Made by a program: the position numbers and the translations under genes
Assembly (NCBI RefSeq): GCF_030247185.1
Contig: NC_080571.1
Location: forward strand, 164,830,352-164,894,351
From: Malaya genurostris
Lineage: Eukaryota; Arthropoda; Insecta; Diptera; Culicidae
Direction: 5' to 3'
DNA length: 64,000 nucleotides
Notes under the pieces: generated by a model
The model's database searches: none
Told to the model about the DNA's origin: nothing
The model's input: the letters and a program-made list of their open reading frames with translations, nothing else
Part shown: positions 33,342-45,089 of the stretch, piece by piece
Position numbering within the stretch: position 1 is the stretch's first letter
Layout of the letters: every line of letters starts with the position of its first letter

Positions 33342-35690
33342 TTAAATAACGGATATGTTGCGGGTACTACTTTTAAATTTCGTTGCTATGACTTTGGGCT
33401 CCTTATTTTCCTGTCCATTTTCTGTCGTCAATGTCTCTAGGTATATGGGCTCCTCATATGTACTTATATTTACTTTCTCAACTGCAATCGTCGGTGGTGT
33501 CATTGGTGTGTCTCTTATATTTTCGTTTGTTTCCGCGGCCTCCATCGGTTGCTTCTGTATTTGGGCGTATTCGTGGTTTGCTATTGGTCCCGATATCATG
33601 GCTTTGGTTAATAATTTTCTTCTCCCTCCCTCTATGTTACTGACATTTGATATATCGCCCAATTCGATTCCTGTCCCCATTTGATTTTTTCGCTGTTCAC
33701 TTCCCGTCACTACACTTTTGAGACAGAATGCACATACCGACATCATTGTTGTACATATTATTATCATAGTTCCCGTGCTTAACCATGGATGTTCCAATGG
33801 TGCGTAAATTATGTTTTGTAGCTCTACTCCCTATCCTTTTAGCTTTTTCACGTCTACTCCTAAATTAAAGAGTCTCTTATTATCAATGAATGTGTATATC
33901 TTGTTTTTCTTATTTAATATAGGTATGTCTTTGTGTGTTAACAATCTCATGTTTTCTATCGGACCTTCTGTTACTTTGATGAGGTACAATGTCTCGTTTG
34001 CTTTTTCGTTATACTGATGTTCGATACCCAAGTAACATTTTTAATATTATTAAATACTTGTAGCTGTCTTCAATGCTACATAATAAATCTTGCAATAAAA
34101 CTTTAAACTCCACGAAAACCTACTGAAAACCTCTATAAGAGCATGTTCCTGCAAAGTGGACCATTCTTCATAAGGTTTATAAATCAAAATGAAGAATCAG
34201 CATAAACCTGCTTTAAAACTCCAAATTCAAGAAAATTTTGAAACCAGCTTTACGATCAACATTAAATTTCTTTGGATGGAATGAATTCCGCTATGAATGA
34301 ACTGTCGTTTTGATGATATTTTTCTTGACTATGTGTGTCATGTCTACTTTGAATGCAATCAGTAAGAATATATTATATTTTAATTACGAGTTTGAGACCT
34401 TTTCCGAACGTAAAAACTTTATGCGCTTTTAGTTTTATCGTGAATGTAAGGATGAAAATAAGAATTATAACTAATCGCCTTGAAATAAATGCGGTTTTTG
34501 CGAAAGTCTCCATGATTAATGAAAATTATTTTTTGTGATTTATCGTCATTTTTGTATAAAACTATTCTGTGGCGATAAAACTTGTGCATACGTGCTGGAA
34601 ATGAATCATGAAAGTCCATCATATTTCCTTCTTTTTTGCATTTCGAAGTTTATTTGATGTTAATAAATGCTACGGTATAGAACATCATAATGGCGGCCAT
34701 GAAATTCCTTTTAATGCAAATTACACTTAACCTAAGAAGCAATAAATCAAATAGCCTACAACTAATGTGTCATAAATGTACTTTAGAACCCTCAAATTTA
34801 CTCTGAGTGAAATTGTCATAGAATGAACACGCACACACACAAAACTAGATTTATGAAAGAATTTAACTGGCAATAATGTTTTAAAGAAAATGTTTGAAAG
34901 CAATATTTAGAGTGTTTGCATGGTTTTATTCTAGTGCAAATTGTTTTATTTTTATTTTATTTTTAGTGCAGGTAAAGGGTTTTATAGAAGCTTTGAAAAC
35001 TATGATATTACTGGTTAAAAGAGACACTAGTTGGCATAAAACAGATAGTGATTGAAAAATCAATTACAAAACTCCTATAAATTATAATCAAAACCATAAG
35101 GCATTCGAATTGTTACTTGGGTAGTCACCTCGTATGTTGACAGCGTCATTCCTGGTTGTAATTCTATGGTTCCTATTCCGTGAATATTTGTCCTCGCATC
35201 TCTACTGCCGTCCTTCCTTGTTATATTTATTCTTATATGGTGTGGAGCCACATAAATCCACTTGTTTTTCCGTTCCCCTTCAAGCCAAATTGTGTGGTTT
35301 ACTTAAAAGACGTGTGCCTCGCAGGTTACGGCTGATCCCTTATACATCAAATTCGCGAGACACTCGCTGATTGCTTCCAGATTTCTTTCCACGCTTTTGA
35401 AATCGCATATTCTGGAATTCTTATACTCGGCACATCTGCTGTACGTAATGGGGTCTACTACATATCCCCATCTTCTATTTTGTTCGACTACTATAATGTT
35501 CCTTTTTATGTGGACCAAGGTTACCAGGTTGTCCTGTAAACGAGGCATGACTAGTCCTTGAAAGGTTGTGAACTTATTTTTCTTTACTAGTGGTAACGTA
35601 AGCTTCAGGTGTAGTACGCCTTTCTCGTCTATTTCATACGAGTTCTTGGTAGCGCCAAATATCTCTAAACTTATATACCCATCTTTGGTA
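33342..35690 (-). pseudogene. env-like ORF of the LTR element, split by a MITE
   Basis: Minus-strand segments: about 35690-35124, then, after the MITE at 34028-35121, about 34027-33342. The first part has a paired-Cys region near its end. The last part has a hydrophobic stretch (TMIIICTTMMSVCAFCL, near 33750) that fits a membrane anchor. Position after pol and this layout match the envelope-like ORF of insect errantiviruses, where the protein sits in the membrane of a virus-like particle. Several frame changes, the MITE, and fusion of its N-terminal side to truncated pol make it non-functional. Assignment rests on position and general features, not on a search. Confidence 0.6.
34028..35121. 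mobile_element. 1094-bp TA-flanked MITE in env
   Basis: Perfect 11-bp inverted ends, CCCAAGTAACA at 34028-34038 and TGTTACTTGGG at 35111-35121, are flanked by TA at 34026-34027 and 35122-35123. A TA duplication indicates a Tc1/mariner-superfamily integrase. The interior is AT-rich and non-coding, longer than most MITEs. Confidence 0.85.
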
Positions 35691-37091
35691 CGCATAATAC
35701 TGGAGCATTCCATGGGCTCTTGCTAGGCCTTATGATGCCTTGTCTACGCATTTTTTTCGATTTCTTCGTTAATGTGCTTCTTGGTTGCCTCGGGGAATCT
35801 ATATTGTCTTTTATTTATGGGTATGTGCGAGGTTGTCTCTATCTCATGTACCGCCGCATCGGTAATAGTTAACTTGTCCCCCTTCAGATAAAACACATCA
35901 CTGTAAGATGCCATGATTCTTTCAATATTTTCGTAATTCTCTCTTCTTAAGTGGCTTAGGTTGAGCACTTGCAGTACGCTGTTCGTTCTATCTTGTCCGA
36001 ATTTTTGGTCGCATCTTTTGTTCTCTGTCAGGCTTATATCTTGATTCGTATCTAAATCAGCCGCCCACGATTCTTCCTCGGCATAGATGGTTTTAGAAAA
36101 GTATCCATAATTCTCCTCTCTTATTCCGTCGCGTATTTTCGCATCGCATGTAGTATATTTGTTCTTCTTAAAAGGGGTATCTACCAATGTACAGTCATAA
36201 TCTAAGTGCTCGTTACTGCCATTAGTGTATTGGTGATGCTTCGTGTTCCTATTCTTATCTTGTATTATATCTACATTCGCTATGATTATTTCTGTCTGGC
36301 AACTTATGTCTCTTTTCGTTGTGTTCTCGGGCGAATTTCTTTCTTTGGCCTCGCATCTGTTTTCGATCCTTTGATTGTATTGCTTTTTATCACTGCAGTT
36401 AATCCTTTTTTTCCGGATTGTCTGTGTATCTACCTCGTTGTACTGTTTTATTGTTTGTTATATCAGTTGGTTCGCTTCTATTTTCTAATGAATTCCTATC
36501 TCCAGGCGTGTTTCTGCATAGCATACCGGGTTGTTCATCAGCTTTTGTATTTCTGTTGTTTCCTTGTAATTTAGAATCTTCTGTCGCATATTGTAGCCAC
36601 TTAGGGCATGGTTTAGCCTCTGCCTTGAATAGTATTGGATCTGTTTGCAAAACTAGTCGGCCATTCTGATTATCTATGCTCGATACATATTTATTTATGC
36701 AATCCATTCCTAGGATTCCTGCGAATTCCAAGTCCTCTATAACATCGAATTTCACTTTGAATATCATGTTATCTATTAAGAAATCCGCATACGTTGTCCC
36801 CAAGCTTATTCGCGCAATGTTCACTACACCTTTGTAGTGGATCTTTTCCCTTGTGTTTATTGTTGATGAACCAATTTCTTCTGCGCATCTCTTACTTATT
36901 AAATTCGAGCTTGCACCCGTATCGATAAGATAGTTGTTTCGTATATTTGGTCTGGTAGTTGTCCTTAGTTCAATTTCGTATGCATTGAACCAATTTCTTG
37001 TTATTATATGGGTTATTGTATTTTGGTCCGTATTTTTTTGGTGTGTTATGTTGTTGAACACTTTTTCCAGCTGTTGATTCAAATTTTCCAT
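35691..37091 (-). pseudogene. protease and N-terminal pol of the LTR element, truncated in RT
   Basis: The 37091-36399 frame contains NYLIDTGASSNLIS (near 36930-36890), the aspartic protease active-site motif D-T-G, followed by an ILGMDCIN segment, as in retroviral proteases. The 36187-35744 frame continues with a Ty3/gypsy pol linker and the HEIETTSHIPI region that precedes reverse transcriptase. A one-base change in the A run near 35753 shifts frame, after which QGIIRPSKSPWNAPV, the conserved first RT segment, is still readable. Within about 15 codons the sequence turns into env. RT catalytic core, RNase H and integrase are absent from the element. Confidence 0.8.
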
Positions 37092-37203
37092 TTGGTTCTG
37101 TAATACTCTGAACGCGTTTTGTGACTTAAAGTTTTCATTTCTAGTATTTCATTTCTCGATGCCTGGGGGGCCAGGTTATCTATCAACTCCGGCACCCCAA
37201 TAT

Positions 37204-38095
37204 TTAGTTTTTTCGATAATTGTACGTTTGGCTATAGTATTGCATGTCATCTTGCATCCTGCCCCAGTTTCTACTTGGTCTTTGATCATAGCTTCCGCCG
37301 TTGCCGTTTCGTGCTGGAAATTGTTCTCCATGTGTTACTGTTCTGTTGTCTTCTCTCCCGCCTCTATTTCGCCATGGTCTGTTTTTCATCTGCACATTTG
37401 TCCTGTGCCCTTGAGGCTGATTCCTTCCACTACTCCAATGGTTCTGGCTTCCATGGTCTCTTCTGTCGTCGTGATTGTTGCAGTTTGCCACCGTGCGTCT
37501 AGTTTCTCCGTATGGTGTTGAGTTGCCAGGCGGTCTTTGGTTATACCCCTGTCTGCTATCGGGATGGTTATTATAATTTCCGGAATTCCCCCAGTCTTGT
37601 CTTGTCGGGTTTTGGTAGTCTTGGTTGCTGCTCATTCCTCGGGTGCGTGGGTGTTGGTCTACGAATCCAGATCTATCTTGGTTGATTTGTCTATCATTTT
37701 TGCTCGCCGATACACGGCATGCTCGAAGTCGCTGCTCGATTTCTTCCAAATGATCACATTCCGCGTGTTCGTCCTGCAAGAACTGTATCAACTTTCTGAA
37801 TGTCACGCCTTTTTGATTTCTCGCTGCCTGTTTTAGGCTTGTATTTCTTAGCCCCCCAATGAAGTGGATTTTTAGGCTTCTTTCAGCGAAGGAGGTCTCT
37901 TCGCATTGGTCTCGTTGCATCTCTTCGATGCATTCATAAATTTGTAAAGCTCTATCGGCGTACTTGATAAATGATTCAGTCGATTTCTGTTCCAAAGTTT
38001 CTATTTTTTGTGAGATGTCTTCGACTGTGACTCTTTTGCTGAATTGTCTCTTTAAATTTTCTAGCATTTCTTCACACGTATCCGCTCGTATTCTG
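37204..38095 (-). pseudogene. gag of the LTR element, C-terminal part
   Basis: Continues gag downstream of the foldback insertion. It includes a helical capsid-like region (around RALQIYECIEEMQRDQCEET) and then a long Arg/Asn/Gly/Gln-rich basic tail, without CCHC zinc knuckles. Knuckle-free basic tails are typical of errantivirus gag. It ends at 37204. The N-terminal part is at 42125-42651. Confidence 0.75.
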
Positions 38096-38099
38096 TTAA

Positions 38100-39245
38100 C
38101 ACTCCTAATACCAAGCCTAAAAAAGTTACGCGAAGCACCAAGCCTCAAAAAAAGTTGGAACGGTAACTTTGAGCTATCATAGCTCAGTTGTTACTTGACC
38201 AATTTCGATAAATTTTTCACCCTCGAATTTTGTGAAGTTTGTAGATTATTTTAGGTATATCATTATTGACGATCTTTTAGGAAAAACTAATGAAAATCAG
38301 ATTTTTCCCGTTCCAAGTTTTTTTTCAAGCTCAAAACGTGCCCTATCTGCATTCATACGGCACCTGCATCGCGAATTGGATATTGAAAACTTTAACTTTA
38401 CCGAGTCATAACTTTGTTGTTAGTCAACCGATCTTCAAAATATGCTCACCATTGGAAAGGTAATACTTCCAGAAATAAAATGCACTGAAAAAAAAAACTA
38501 AAAATAGGGTTGTCTACCCAAAGTTATGATGAAAATTGTAAATAGATGACCTAAGAAAAGATGAGACTTTTTACAATGATCGTAAATATCTCGAAATTCA
38601 AAGCGATGACCTATATATTTTTACACATCATTCGATTGCTAGTGATACCAGCTACAATTTTCGCTCAACTACCATTCCTGCACAATCAAAAGAAAACATT
38701 AAACAATCGATGAATTTATAAATATATATGAATTTTTCATTTTTTTTCACAAGTTTGTATATAACTCAAAAATTAAAGCGATGACATGAACATTTTTTTG
38801 ATTCAAAATATTGGAATCATAACCAGAATCAATGCATTGATGACCAAAATTATATAACCGTTTAAAGAATTTCAAGAATTTTGGTACAAATACAGAGAAT
38901 TTCTATTATTGGGAAAATTTTGACAAACAACATGAAATCAAAACTTTTCAATTTTATGACATATATTTTTTTATTATTTTAGTTGGAAATTTATTATAAA
39001 CAAAATTTACAAAAAAAAACTGAAACTTGGATTTCACTGAAAAATTTAAAAATTTTTGTAAATAACCTAAAACTCTAAACATAGTTATATTTTTGTATTG
39101 GACAAACGATCTAAACAATTTTTATGCACAACACAAACAGAATTGATAACTACTAAAATTCTGATTTTGTTGTAGGTTTGCCGTAGAATCTCAAAAAATA
39201 GGTAAAAGATCGGAAGTTTTAAAATTTCCGAGTTAAATTGCATTG
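38100..39245 (+). repeat. left arm of the foldback element
   Basis: Pairs with 41010-42120. Matching landmarks include gttggaacggtaactttgag, ccctcgaattttgtgaag, gggttgtctacccaaagtta and caatcgatgaatttataaa. Confidence 0.85.
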
Positions 39246-41009
39246 CACAGTGGTCCGGATCCACAATTTAGGGAGACAAAAACATTTGTGGCTTAACCTT
39301 ATACTTTAGAGCTGTCTTCAAAACAAATGATCAGTGAAGATAAGCCATATGTCGATGTACATGGTATTAGGGTGGCTCTTATTATTAAGGTGATCCAAAA
39401 CTTATTTTCCGGATGTATTGAGATAGAGGACTGCATTCTTCGGCAAAATTGTAGATAAACTTATATCGAGCAGCTTTGCTGAGGACACCATAGTAGTATC
39501 TGCAACGGTTTTAGTGTTACAGCTATTTTTAAAGAGCAACTTAGAATGTTCCTCAAAAAATCAAATTTTTTGCTCTAGCTTTTATATTTTTCTCTTTTCG
39601 AATAGGTATCTTTGAACATCTTTTAGAGTTTGTTAAAACCAATTTTTTAATGACTGGCGTATTCAGGTAGCGTTTTCTGAACCGAAGTTATGAGCAAAAC
39701 TAGTTCAAAAACAGGTTATTTTGAAACTGCTATATCTAACATTGAGCAAACGAAAAAAATCCGTTTCTTGTATTTGACAGAAAATATTTTCGAGCATGTT
39801 TGTAAAATAAGGCGGAGGAGATATTTTTTAAACATTTTTTAAATTATTTTTATACATTGGGTTTTTTCATTGAAAAATATTCGCATACTTCGGGGAATGC
39901 AGAATGGTGTCGCTTTTGTAAAATCTCTAAGGCCTCTCGGTGGTTGGAGGTTTTATCAACTGCATTTTGGCACCTGCAGATCGTTCAGCGTCCTTTCGGG
40001 GATGCAGGACGATTTATTTCTTTATGTTGTGTGCTGTTTTCCCACTTACCCAATTCCCAATTCCCTTCCATGTTCCTTTTATCCTTCCCTTCGTATCAGG
40101 AAGTTGATTAGAAGCTACGGCAAAGCACAAATTTTCAAATAACTAGGGGAATATGCCACTTGAGCCAATTAGTTCTGATAACATAGGTGTAGGGTTTCAT
40201 TCAGTAAAAAGCATTCAAACGAAGAGGTTGTTTTTCGAGACGAAGACAACTTTAAGCTGCAAATAGATTGGTTGGTTGTTGCTAATCGCAAAGGCTGTTC
40301 AAAGCCAATATTCGGGGCGATTCCAGATTCATAAGTGGAACCTGAAATAGTGGAACTCACTTCACTGAGAAAGATGGCCTAACCGATTTGAGAACTGTTT
40401 CATTTTGTAGGTTACACTAGTTCATGCACTAGCTTTTATGTTTTTCAAAGATCAAACAAAACTGTTTGAAGAATACATTTTTTATATGAGAATAAAAGAG
40501 ATATAAGAAAGGCATCATTTCACAACTAGGTGGATAAAATCAAGTTTTACTTAATTTTGTGTGATTTTTTGAGCTAAATTCAGAATTCTACTTTTTCTGA
40601 ATTGTTTACTAATAGAAAATTCAAAAAAAATTCGAACTCTATACATTCCGAAATAATCCTAAGTTTGTGATATTTAAATTTTAATATTCTATCGATTATA
40701 ATTGATATTGTTTAGGATAGCGGAAAATTTAAGATTAATGTTTTTGTTCTTAATTGTTTGTAAAACAAAAATCAAGCAATAATATTTTTAAAAATTGTAG
40801 TTGGTTTCTTTTGCCATGGGTTAGTATATGAAATTCATATAATTTTACGTTCTATTTCTTATTGTACAGCCATTGAAATAATTTAAAATTTTCGTGTTGT
40901 CACAAAATTTATTTTATTAATAGAAACAAATTCTACGTCCCTTTGAAACAGATGAAATCAAAACGGATTCCAATATTTTCACTTTGATTTGCAGAAACGT
41001 TGGATCGCA
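39246..41009. other. interior of the foldback element: unassigned repeats
   Basis: 39255-39830 has no recognised identity. 39890-40140 has a non-coding stretch with ttcccacttacccaattccc and ggcaaagcacaa, reminiscent of LINE 3' untranslated ends (low confidence). 40330-40546 is a family S 3' portion ending gaaaggcatcatttcacaac and ggataaaatc. The rest is AT-rich. Confidence 0.45.
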
Positions 41010-42120
41010 ATATATATATATCAGAAATTTTGAAATTTCCGATCTTCTACCGATTTTTTGAGATTTTACGGAAAACCTAAAACAAGAAAACCTAATTTGA
41101 GTAGTTATCAATTCCATTTGGGTTGTGCATAAAAATTGTCCAATACAAAAACATAATTATTTTTAGAGTTTAGGTATATTTACCAAAATTTTTAAGATTT
41201 TCAGTGAAATCCAAGTTTCAGTTTTTTTGTAAAATTTGTTCATAATAAATTTCCAACTAAAACAATAAAAAAATATATGTTATAAAATTTCAAAATTTTT
41301 GATTGGTTTTTTTTTGGCAAAATTTTCCCAATAATAGAAATTCTCTGTATTTGTACCAAATTTCTTGAGATTCTTTTAACGGATATATAATTTTGATCAT
41401 CAGTACATTGTTTCTGGTAATGATTCCAATATTTTGAATCAAAAAAATGTACATGTCATCGCTTTAATTTTTGAGTTATATACAAACATGTGAAAAAAAT
41501 GAAAAATTCATATATATTTATAAATTTATCGATTGTTTGATGTTTTCTTTTGATTGTGCAGGAATGGTAGTTGAGCGAAAATTGTAGCTGGTATCACTAG
41601 CAATCGAATGATGTATAAAAATATATAGGTCACCGCTTTGAATTTCGAGATATTTACGATAATTGTAAAAAGTCTCATCTTTTCTTAGGACATCTATCTA
41701 CAGTTTTCATTATAACTTTGGGTAGACAACCCTATTTTTAGTTTTTTTCAGTGCATTTTATTTTTGGAAGTAGTACCTTTCCAATGGTGAACAAATTTTG
41801 AAGATCGTTTGACTAACAACAAAGTTATGACTTGGTAAAGTTGAAGTATTCAATATTTTCTATGCGACGTTAAAGCCAAAGGAACGAAAATTGGGAAGCA
41901 GATAGGGCATATTGGGCGCGTGAAAAAAACTTGGAACGGGAAAAATCAAATTTTCATTGGTTTTCCTTTACCAATCGTCTGCTACAAAGTTTTGGAATCA
42001 ATCTACGAACTTCACAAAATTCGAGGGTGTAAAATTTATTGAGATTCGTTGAAAAACAGCTGAGCTATAACAGCTCAAAGTTACCGTTCCAACTTTTTTT
42101 GAGGCTTGGTATTTGGAGTG
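41010..42120 (-). repeat. right arm of the foldback element
   Basis: Inverted counterpart of 38100-39245, with scattered substitutions; the outer 60 bp are the best conserved. Confidence 0.85.
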
Positions 42121-42124
42121 TTAA

Positions 42125-42651
42125 TGAAGCCTGCTGCCTTACCCTTCAGTTTCATTAGTATTATATTCAGCAGCGGTTTCTCACTTTGCCCAGCCGGGAT
42201 TTCATCTGCAAAGTATCTTATTTGTACCAGAAATGGTTCCAGCTCATCTATTGATCCGTGGTATTCTGGTATGCATTGTATCGCTTCTTGCATGGGGAAG
42301 CGATATGCTGCGTTTTCCCTTGCCATCGTAGTTCCGGTTTTCCTACTTGAGTTTTTATCTTCTTCTGCTCCTTTGATGCCAAGGTATTATTATTGATTCG
42401 TTTAATATCCGGATCGCTGCCTCGTATTTGGCTCTTACTACGTTGTATACGTCAGTTAGTCGGTTCCATTCTTCGGTCGTAACTCGATATTCGTATTTCT
42501 CGACCTGTTCTACGAAGTGGTCGAAGGCTTCCTTTAGAGACTGTTTCTTCGTTAACACGCCTTGCAAGAACCTAGGCCGTGTCTTATTTTTGTACAAATT
42601 ATCGTGTTCCTTCAAGATATAATCTTTCAGGTCTTCGATTGCGGACATCAA
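42125..42651 (-). pseudogene. gag of the LTR element, N-terminal part
   Basis: The 42651-42355 frame begins MMSAIEDLKDYILKEHDNLY and is helical. A frameshift near 42340 leads into the MARENAAYRFPMQEAIQCIP frame, which runs to the foldback insertion at 42120. The segment ending KLKGKAAGFI is a capsid-type motif seen in Ty3/gypsy gags. ATG at 42651 is the first in-frame start after the leader. Confidence 0.7.
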
Positions 42652-42654
42652 AGA

Positions 42655-44188
42655 ACGAGCAGACTTTCTGGAGTGAATCCGTTTCTCGGATACAACTCAA
42701 GTCACCTGCTAGTGAAGACTCGGCAGTATGTGGTATAGTAACGATATATCCTTAGCAAACTGTATGTTTTCGTCGATGCACATAAAAGCGCGTCGCGATT
42801 CACTTTAAATTTACGCGCGAAAGAACGTAAAAATACGTCTTATCATTGATTTCCCAGCAACTTTTTGATGAACTTTACTTCGAGACAGACGCGCATTTTT
42901 GTCCTATGTTTCAGTACAGGTAATGTTCTGGTGCTACAAAAGAGTACGCGTCTTGCTGTTGTTTATGTCATTTGGTGCTAGGCGCATCCCGTTACATGGA
43001 AAGATCTATTTATTAATTAATAATGATTCATTTAATACGATAGTACCTGCGAATTAATTGTTTGGTATAGGGCACTCTAAATACGCTGTCGTTTGTTTTA
43101 TTTTTGTTGCCCGCACCCAGGTGTTAGCATATACTTCGGCCGTGACTCATATTTTCACGGTCAATGCCGTTTGTACTCGTGCCGCTAGTCGGTTGGTGTA
43201 GTATATCAAGTGTCCTACAAACATGGCTGCCGCTACCTAGAGACACGCCCATAAGTGTCAGCATTGGTTATTTATTTATTATTGTTATTATTATTATTTT
43301 TCTTGCCGTGCGGCTCTCAGCGGGTTCTCTAAGAGAGACATGACTCGTTGTTTAATTTATCGCGTATGCTACCTTATTACTTGGGGTCTCTGCATACTTT
43401 ATGCGAATGTTTCTGCATACTTTATGCGAATGTTTCCAGAATGCAATAAGTTTGTTTATCGATTGGCAGCAAAGACTCCCTATCGAAACAAATATTCGGC
43501 AAACTTTTAAAAGTCGGTTCTTTATAGAACCATCGAAAATTTATTCCAACGGGCTATCAGAAATTTTACTCCTCAACGTAAAAAAAAAAACAAACTGTGT
43601 GATGTAAATAACTCATCCTTTAGTATCGATGCACGGTGTGAAGTTGGTGTGTCAGTTGTATTTACGTCGTCCAGTTATGTTCCTGACATTTTACAGTTAT
43701 GCTATTATTAAATTATGTTTCTTTTTTTTTCCTTTGTGAACTTATAGTACCACATTCGGCAACGGCCCGATCAGGCGTGGTTGCCCCAATTCACTGTTGA
43801 ATGTAAATGTCAAACAAAGCGCACTGAATGTGCATGGATTACTTACTTGACCAACATGATGAACATCCCCCTTCTGCCGATCATCTCCGACTTCTGGTAG
43901 TCACTTGGATTTGCGTTGCGATGATGTCTTCCTTTGCTTCTTTTGAGTTTCGCTGGATGCAACCAGCAAAACGTGTCCACACACTTTCTGTATCTATCTG
44001 TCCACCGTTGTAGGTTATGGTGATGATTATGATGTCTCAGGGTTAGGTTAGCATATGCGCCGGACCGACGGAAAACAACACGCGTTCTTCTACTTGATAC
44101 CGAACGAGCGTCTATTGGATCACGATCCTTCACTACCGCCACCCGCTAATGGCTTTCGCTTTTTTTTCACTGGCGGTGTTTTTACCGC
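42655..44188 (-). other. leader (5' untranslated region) of the LTR element
   Basis: About 1.5 kb between the 5' LTR and gag with no coding signal. A 21-bp tandem duplication (tctgcatactttatgcgaat plus g) lies at about 43390-43432. A short (ATT)-rich tract lies at 43272-43300. Confidence 0.6.
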
Positions 44189-44197
44189 TGTCACCAC
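44186..44197 (-). promoter_or_regulatory. candidate primer-binding site
   Basis: On the minus strand, three bases after the 5' LTR, TGGTGACAGCGG begins with TGG as expected for pairing with the CCA end of a tRNA. The tRNA was not identified. Confidence 0.45.
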
Positions 44198-44199
44198 AA

Positions 44200-45040
44200 T
44201 GCAGTAACTGTACCGAGCGGAGCGGGTGGCAGAATAACGCCGAGGATGTTTCTTTTAGTTCTATACGGAGTAACACTCTCCAATTCGGTTTCTCTTTTAT
44301 GTCATTGTATTGATTCATCCATGTGCTTGAGTTTAATATCACGAAATTCACCTTTTCTAAGCTTCAATTTTTTCTGTGCTTTTCACTTAACAGCTACTTA
44401 TTCTCAATAGTGCCGGATTAGGCTGTTTTAGGAGTTCTTTCCCACAATCTAACAAAAAGTCACTAACGATTGTTAATAAGGCTAATACTTCACGCAGTCT
44501 AACTAAGCTCGGCATATTATTAGGTGTATGCACATATGAACGTATGTCCTACTACAGTAAGAAAAACAAACACGTTTACACCATTCCACACCGACTCTGC
44601 ATTAGAACTGGAACTTGACTTTGAGGTCACTTGATTCTCAAGCCTCACAATGCACACATATTCCTATGCATACTGTATCATACTCTGCTACTGAACTAGC
44701 CACTAACTCTTGAAGCAAAAAACTACTTAATTTGTCTACCGGGTCAACTCCCGTGACTAGCGCCTAGTTACCGCACTCTGTAAAAACTGAACTGGCCCCT
44801 AACTTTTCCCAACTAGGGGTTTTTAAGCTCCTAACATTTCACTAACTGTTCAGCCTAAACCCGAGACCATCGTGACCGTTACCGCGGTTGTCCGTGAAAT
44901 TTCTTTGCTTACGCAGGGCACCTCAGTGTCGCGCAAACAAAAACATCTCAGCAACCCCGAGCGCATTCCAAGAGCGTGTAAACAAAAACTGCTGCGCCAA
45001 TGCAAACTAGCAATGCAGCAAATTTGCTAAGGGCGCTGCA
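44200..45040 (-). repeat. 5' LTR, intact, 841 bp
   Basis: Starts tgcagtaactgtaccgagcg and ends gggcgctgca in plus sense. It provides the uninterrupted reference for the MITE-bearing 3' LTR. As the upstream LTR in minus sense it would contain the promoter. Confidence 0.9.
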
Positions 45041-45044
45041 TCTG
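45041..45044. repeat. target-site duplication TCTG (right)
   Basis: Second copy of the duplication. The following ttaagcatttct continues the family E sequence seen uninterrupted at 8996-9008. Confidence 0.8.
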
Positions 45045-45089
45045 TTAAGCATTTCTGAAATTGCTCATTAGTGTTGCTATCAACTGATA

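Larger units (their letters stand above)
38100..42120. mobile_element. 4.0-kb TTAA-flanked foldback element with ~1.1-kb inverted arms
   Basis: Inserted in gag. TTAA is present at 38096-38099 and 42121-42124. The ends are inverted: CACTCC-T-AATACCAAGCCT at the left and its counterpart at the right. The inverted similarity continues inward for about 1.1 kb (38100-39245 against 41010-42120), apart from a ~23-bp insertion near 38120. The interior holds other repeats, including a family S 3' end at 40490-40546. No transposase was recognised. TTAA suggests piggyBac-type mobilisation. If one TTAA and the element are removed, the gag frame runs on uninterrupted. Confidence 0.85.
29816..45040 (-). 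mobile_element. Ty3/gypsy-type LTR retrotransposon with env-like ORF, defective, multiply nested
   Basis: LTRs begin TGCAGTAACTG and end GGGCGCTGCA (plus sense) and are near-identical outside the nested MITE. Transcription runs on the minus strand: 5' LTR (44200-45040), leader, gag, protease and the start of pol, env-like ORF, polypurine tract, 3' LTR (29816-31404). An env-like third ORF and a gag without CCHC knuckles fit the insect errantivirus type. Three elements are inserted: at 30007-30750, 34028-35121 and 38100-42120. Pol stops just inside reverse transcriptase, so the copy cannot move by itself. TCTG flanks both ends. Confidence 0.9.

Noticed and set aside
33355..33684. Plus-strand hydrophobic 109-codon frame resembling a membrane protein
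   Set aside because: Antisense to the env-like ORF; the sense strand is supported by LTR orientation and the polypurine tract.
36206..37836. Several plus-strand frames rich in Phe, Leu, Val and Cys
   Set aside because: They are antisense to protease and gag of the LTR element; the hydrophobic look is typical of reverse translation of polar Asn/Arg/Gln-rich sequence.
39857..40142. Two overlapping 84-90-codon plus-strand frames inside the foldback element
   Set aside because: No domain or codon pattern; looks like a non-coding repeat related to a LINE 3' end.
43392..43440. Short direct repeat considered as a CRISPR-like or regulatory array
   Set aside because: Only two adjacent 21-bp copies without spacers, in a eukaryotic element leader; ordinary tandem duplication.
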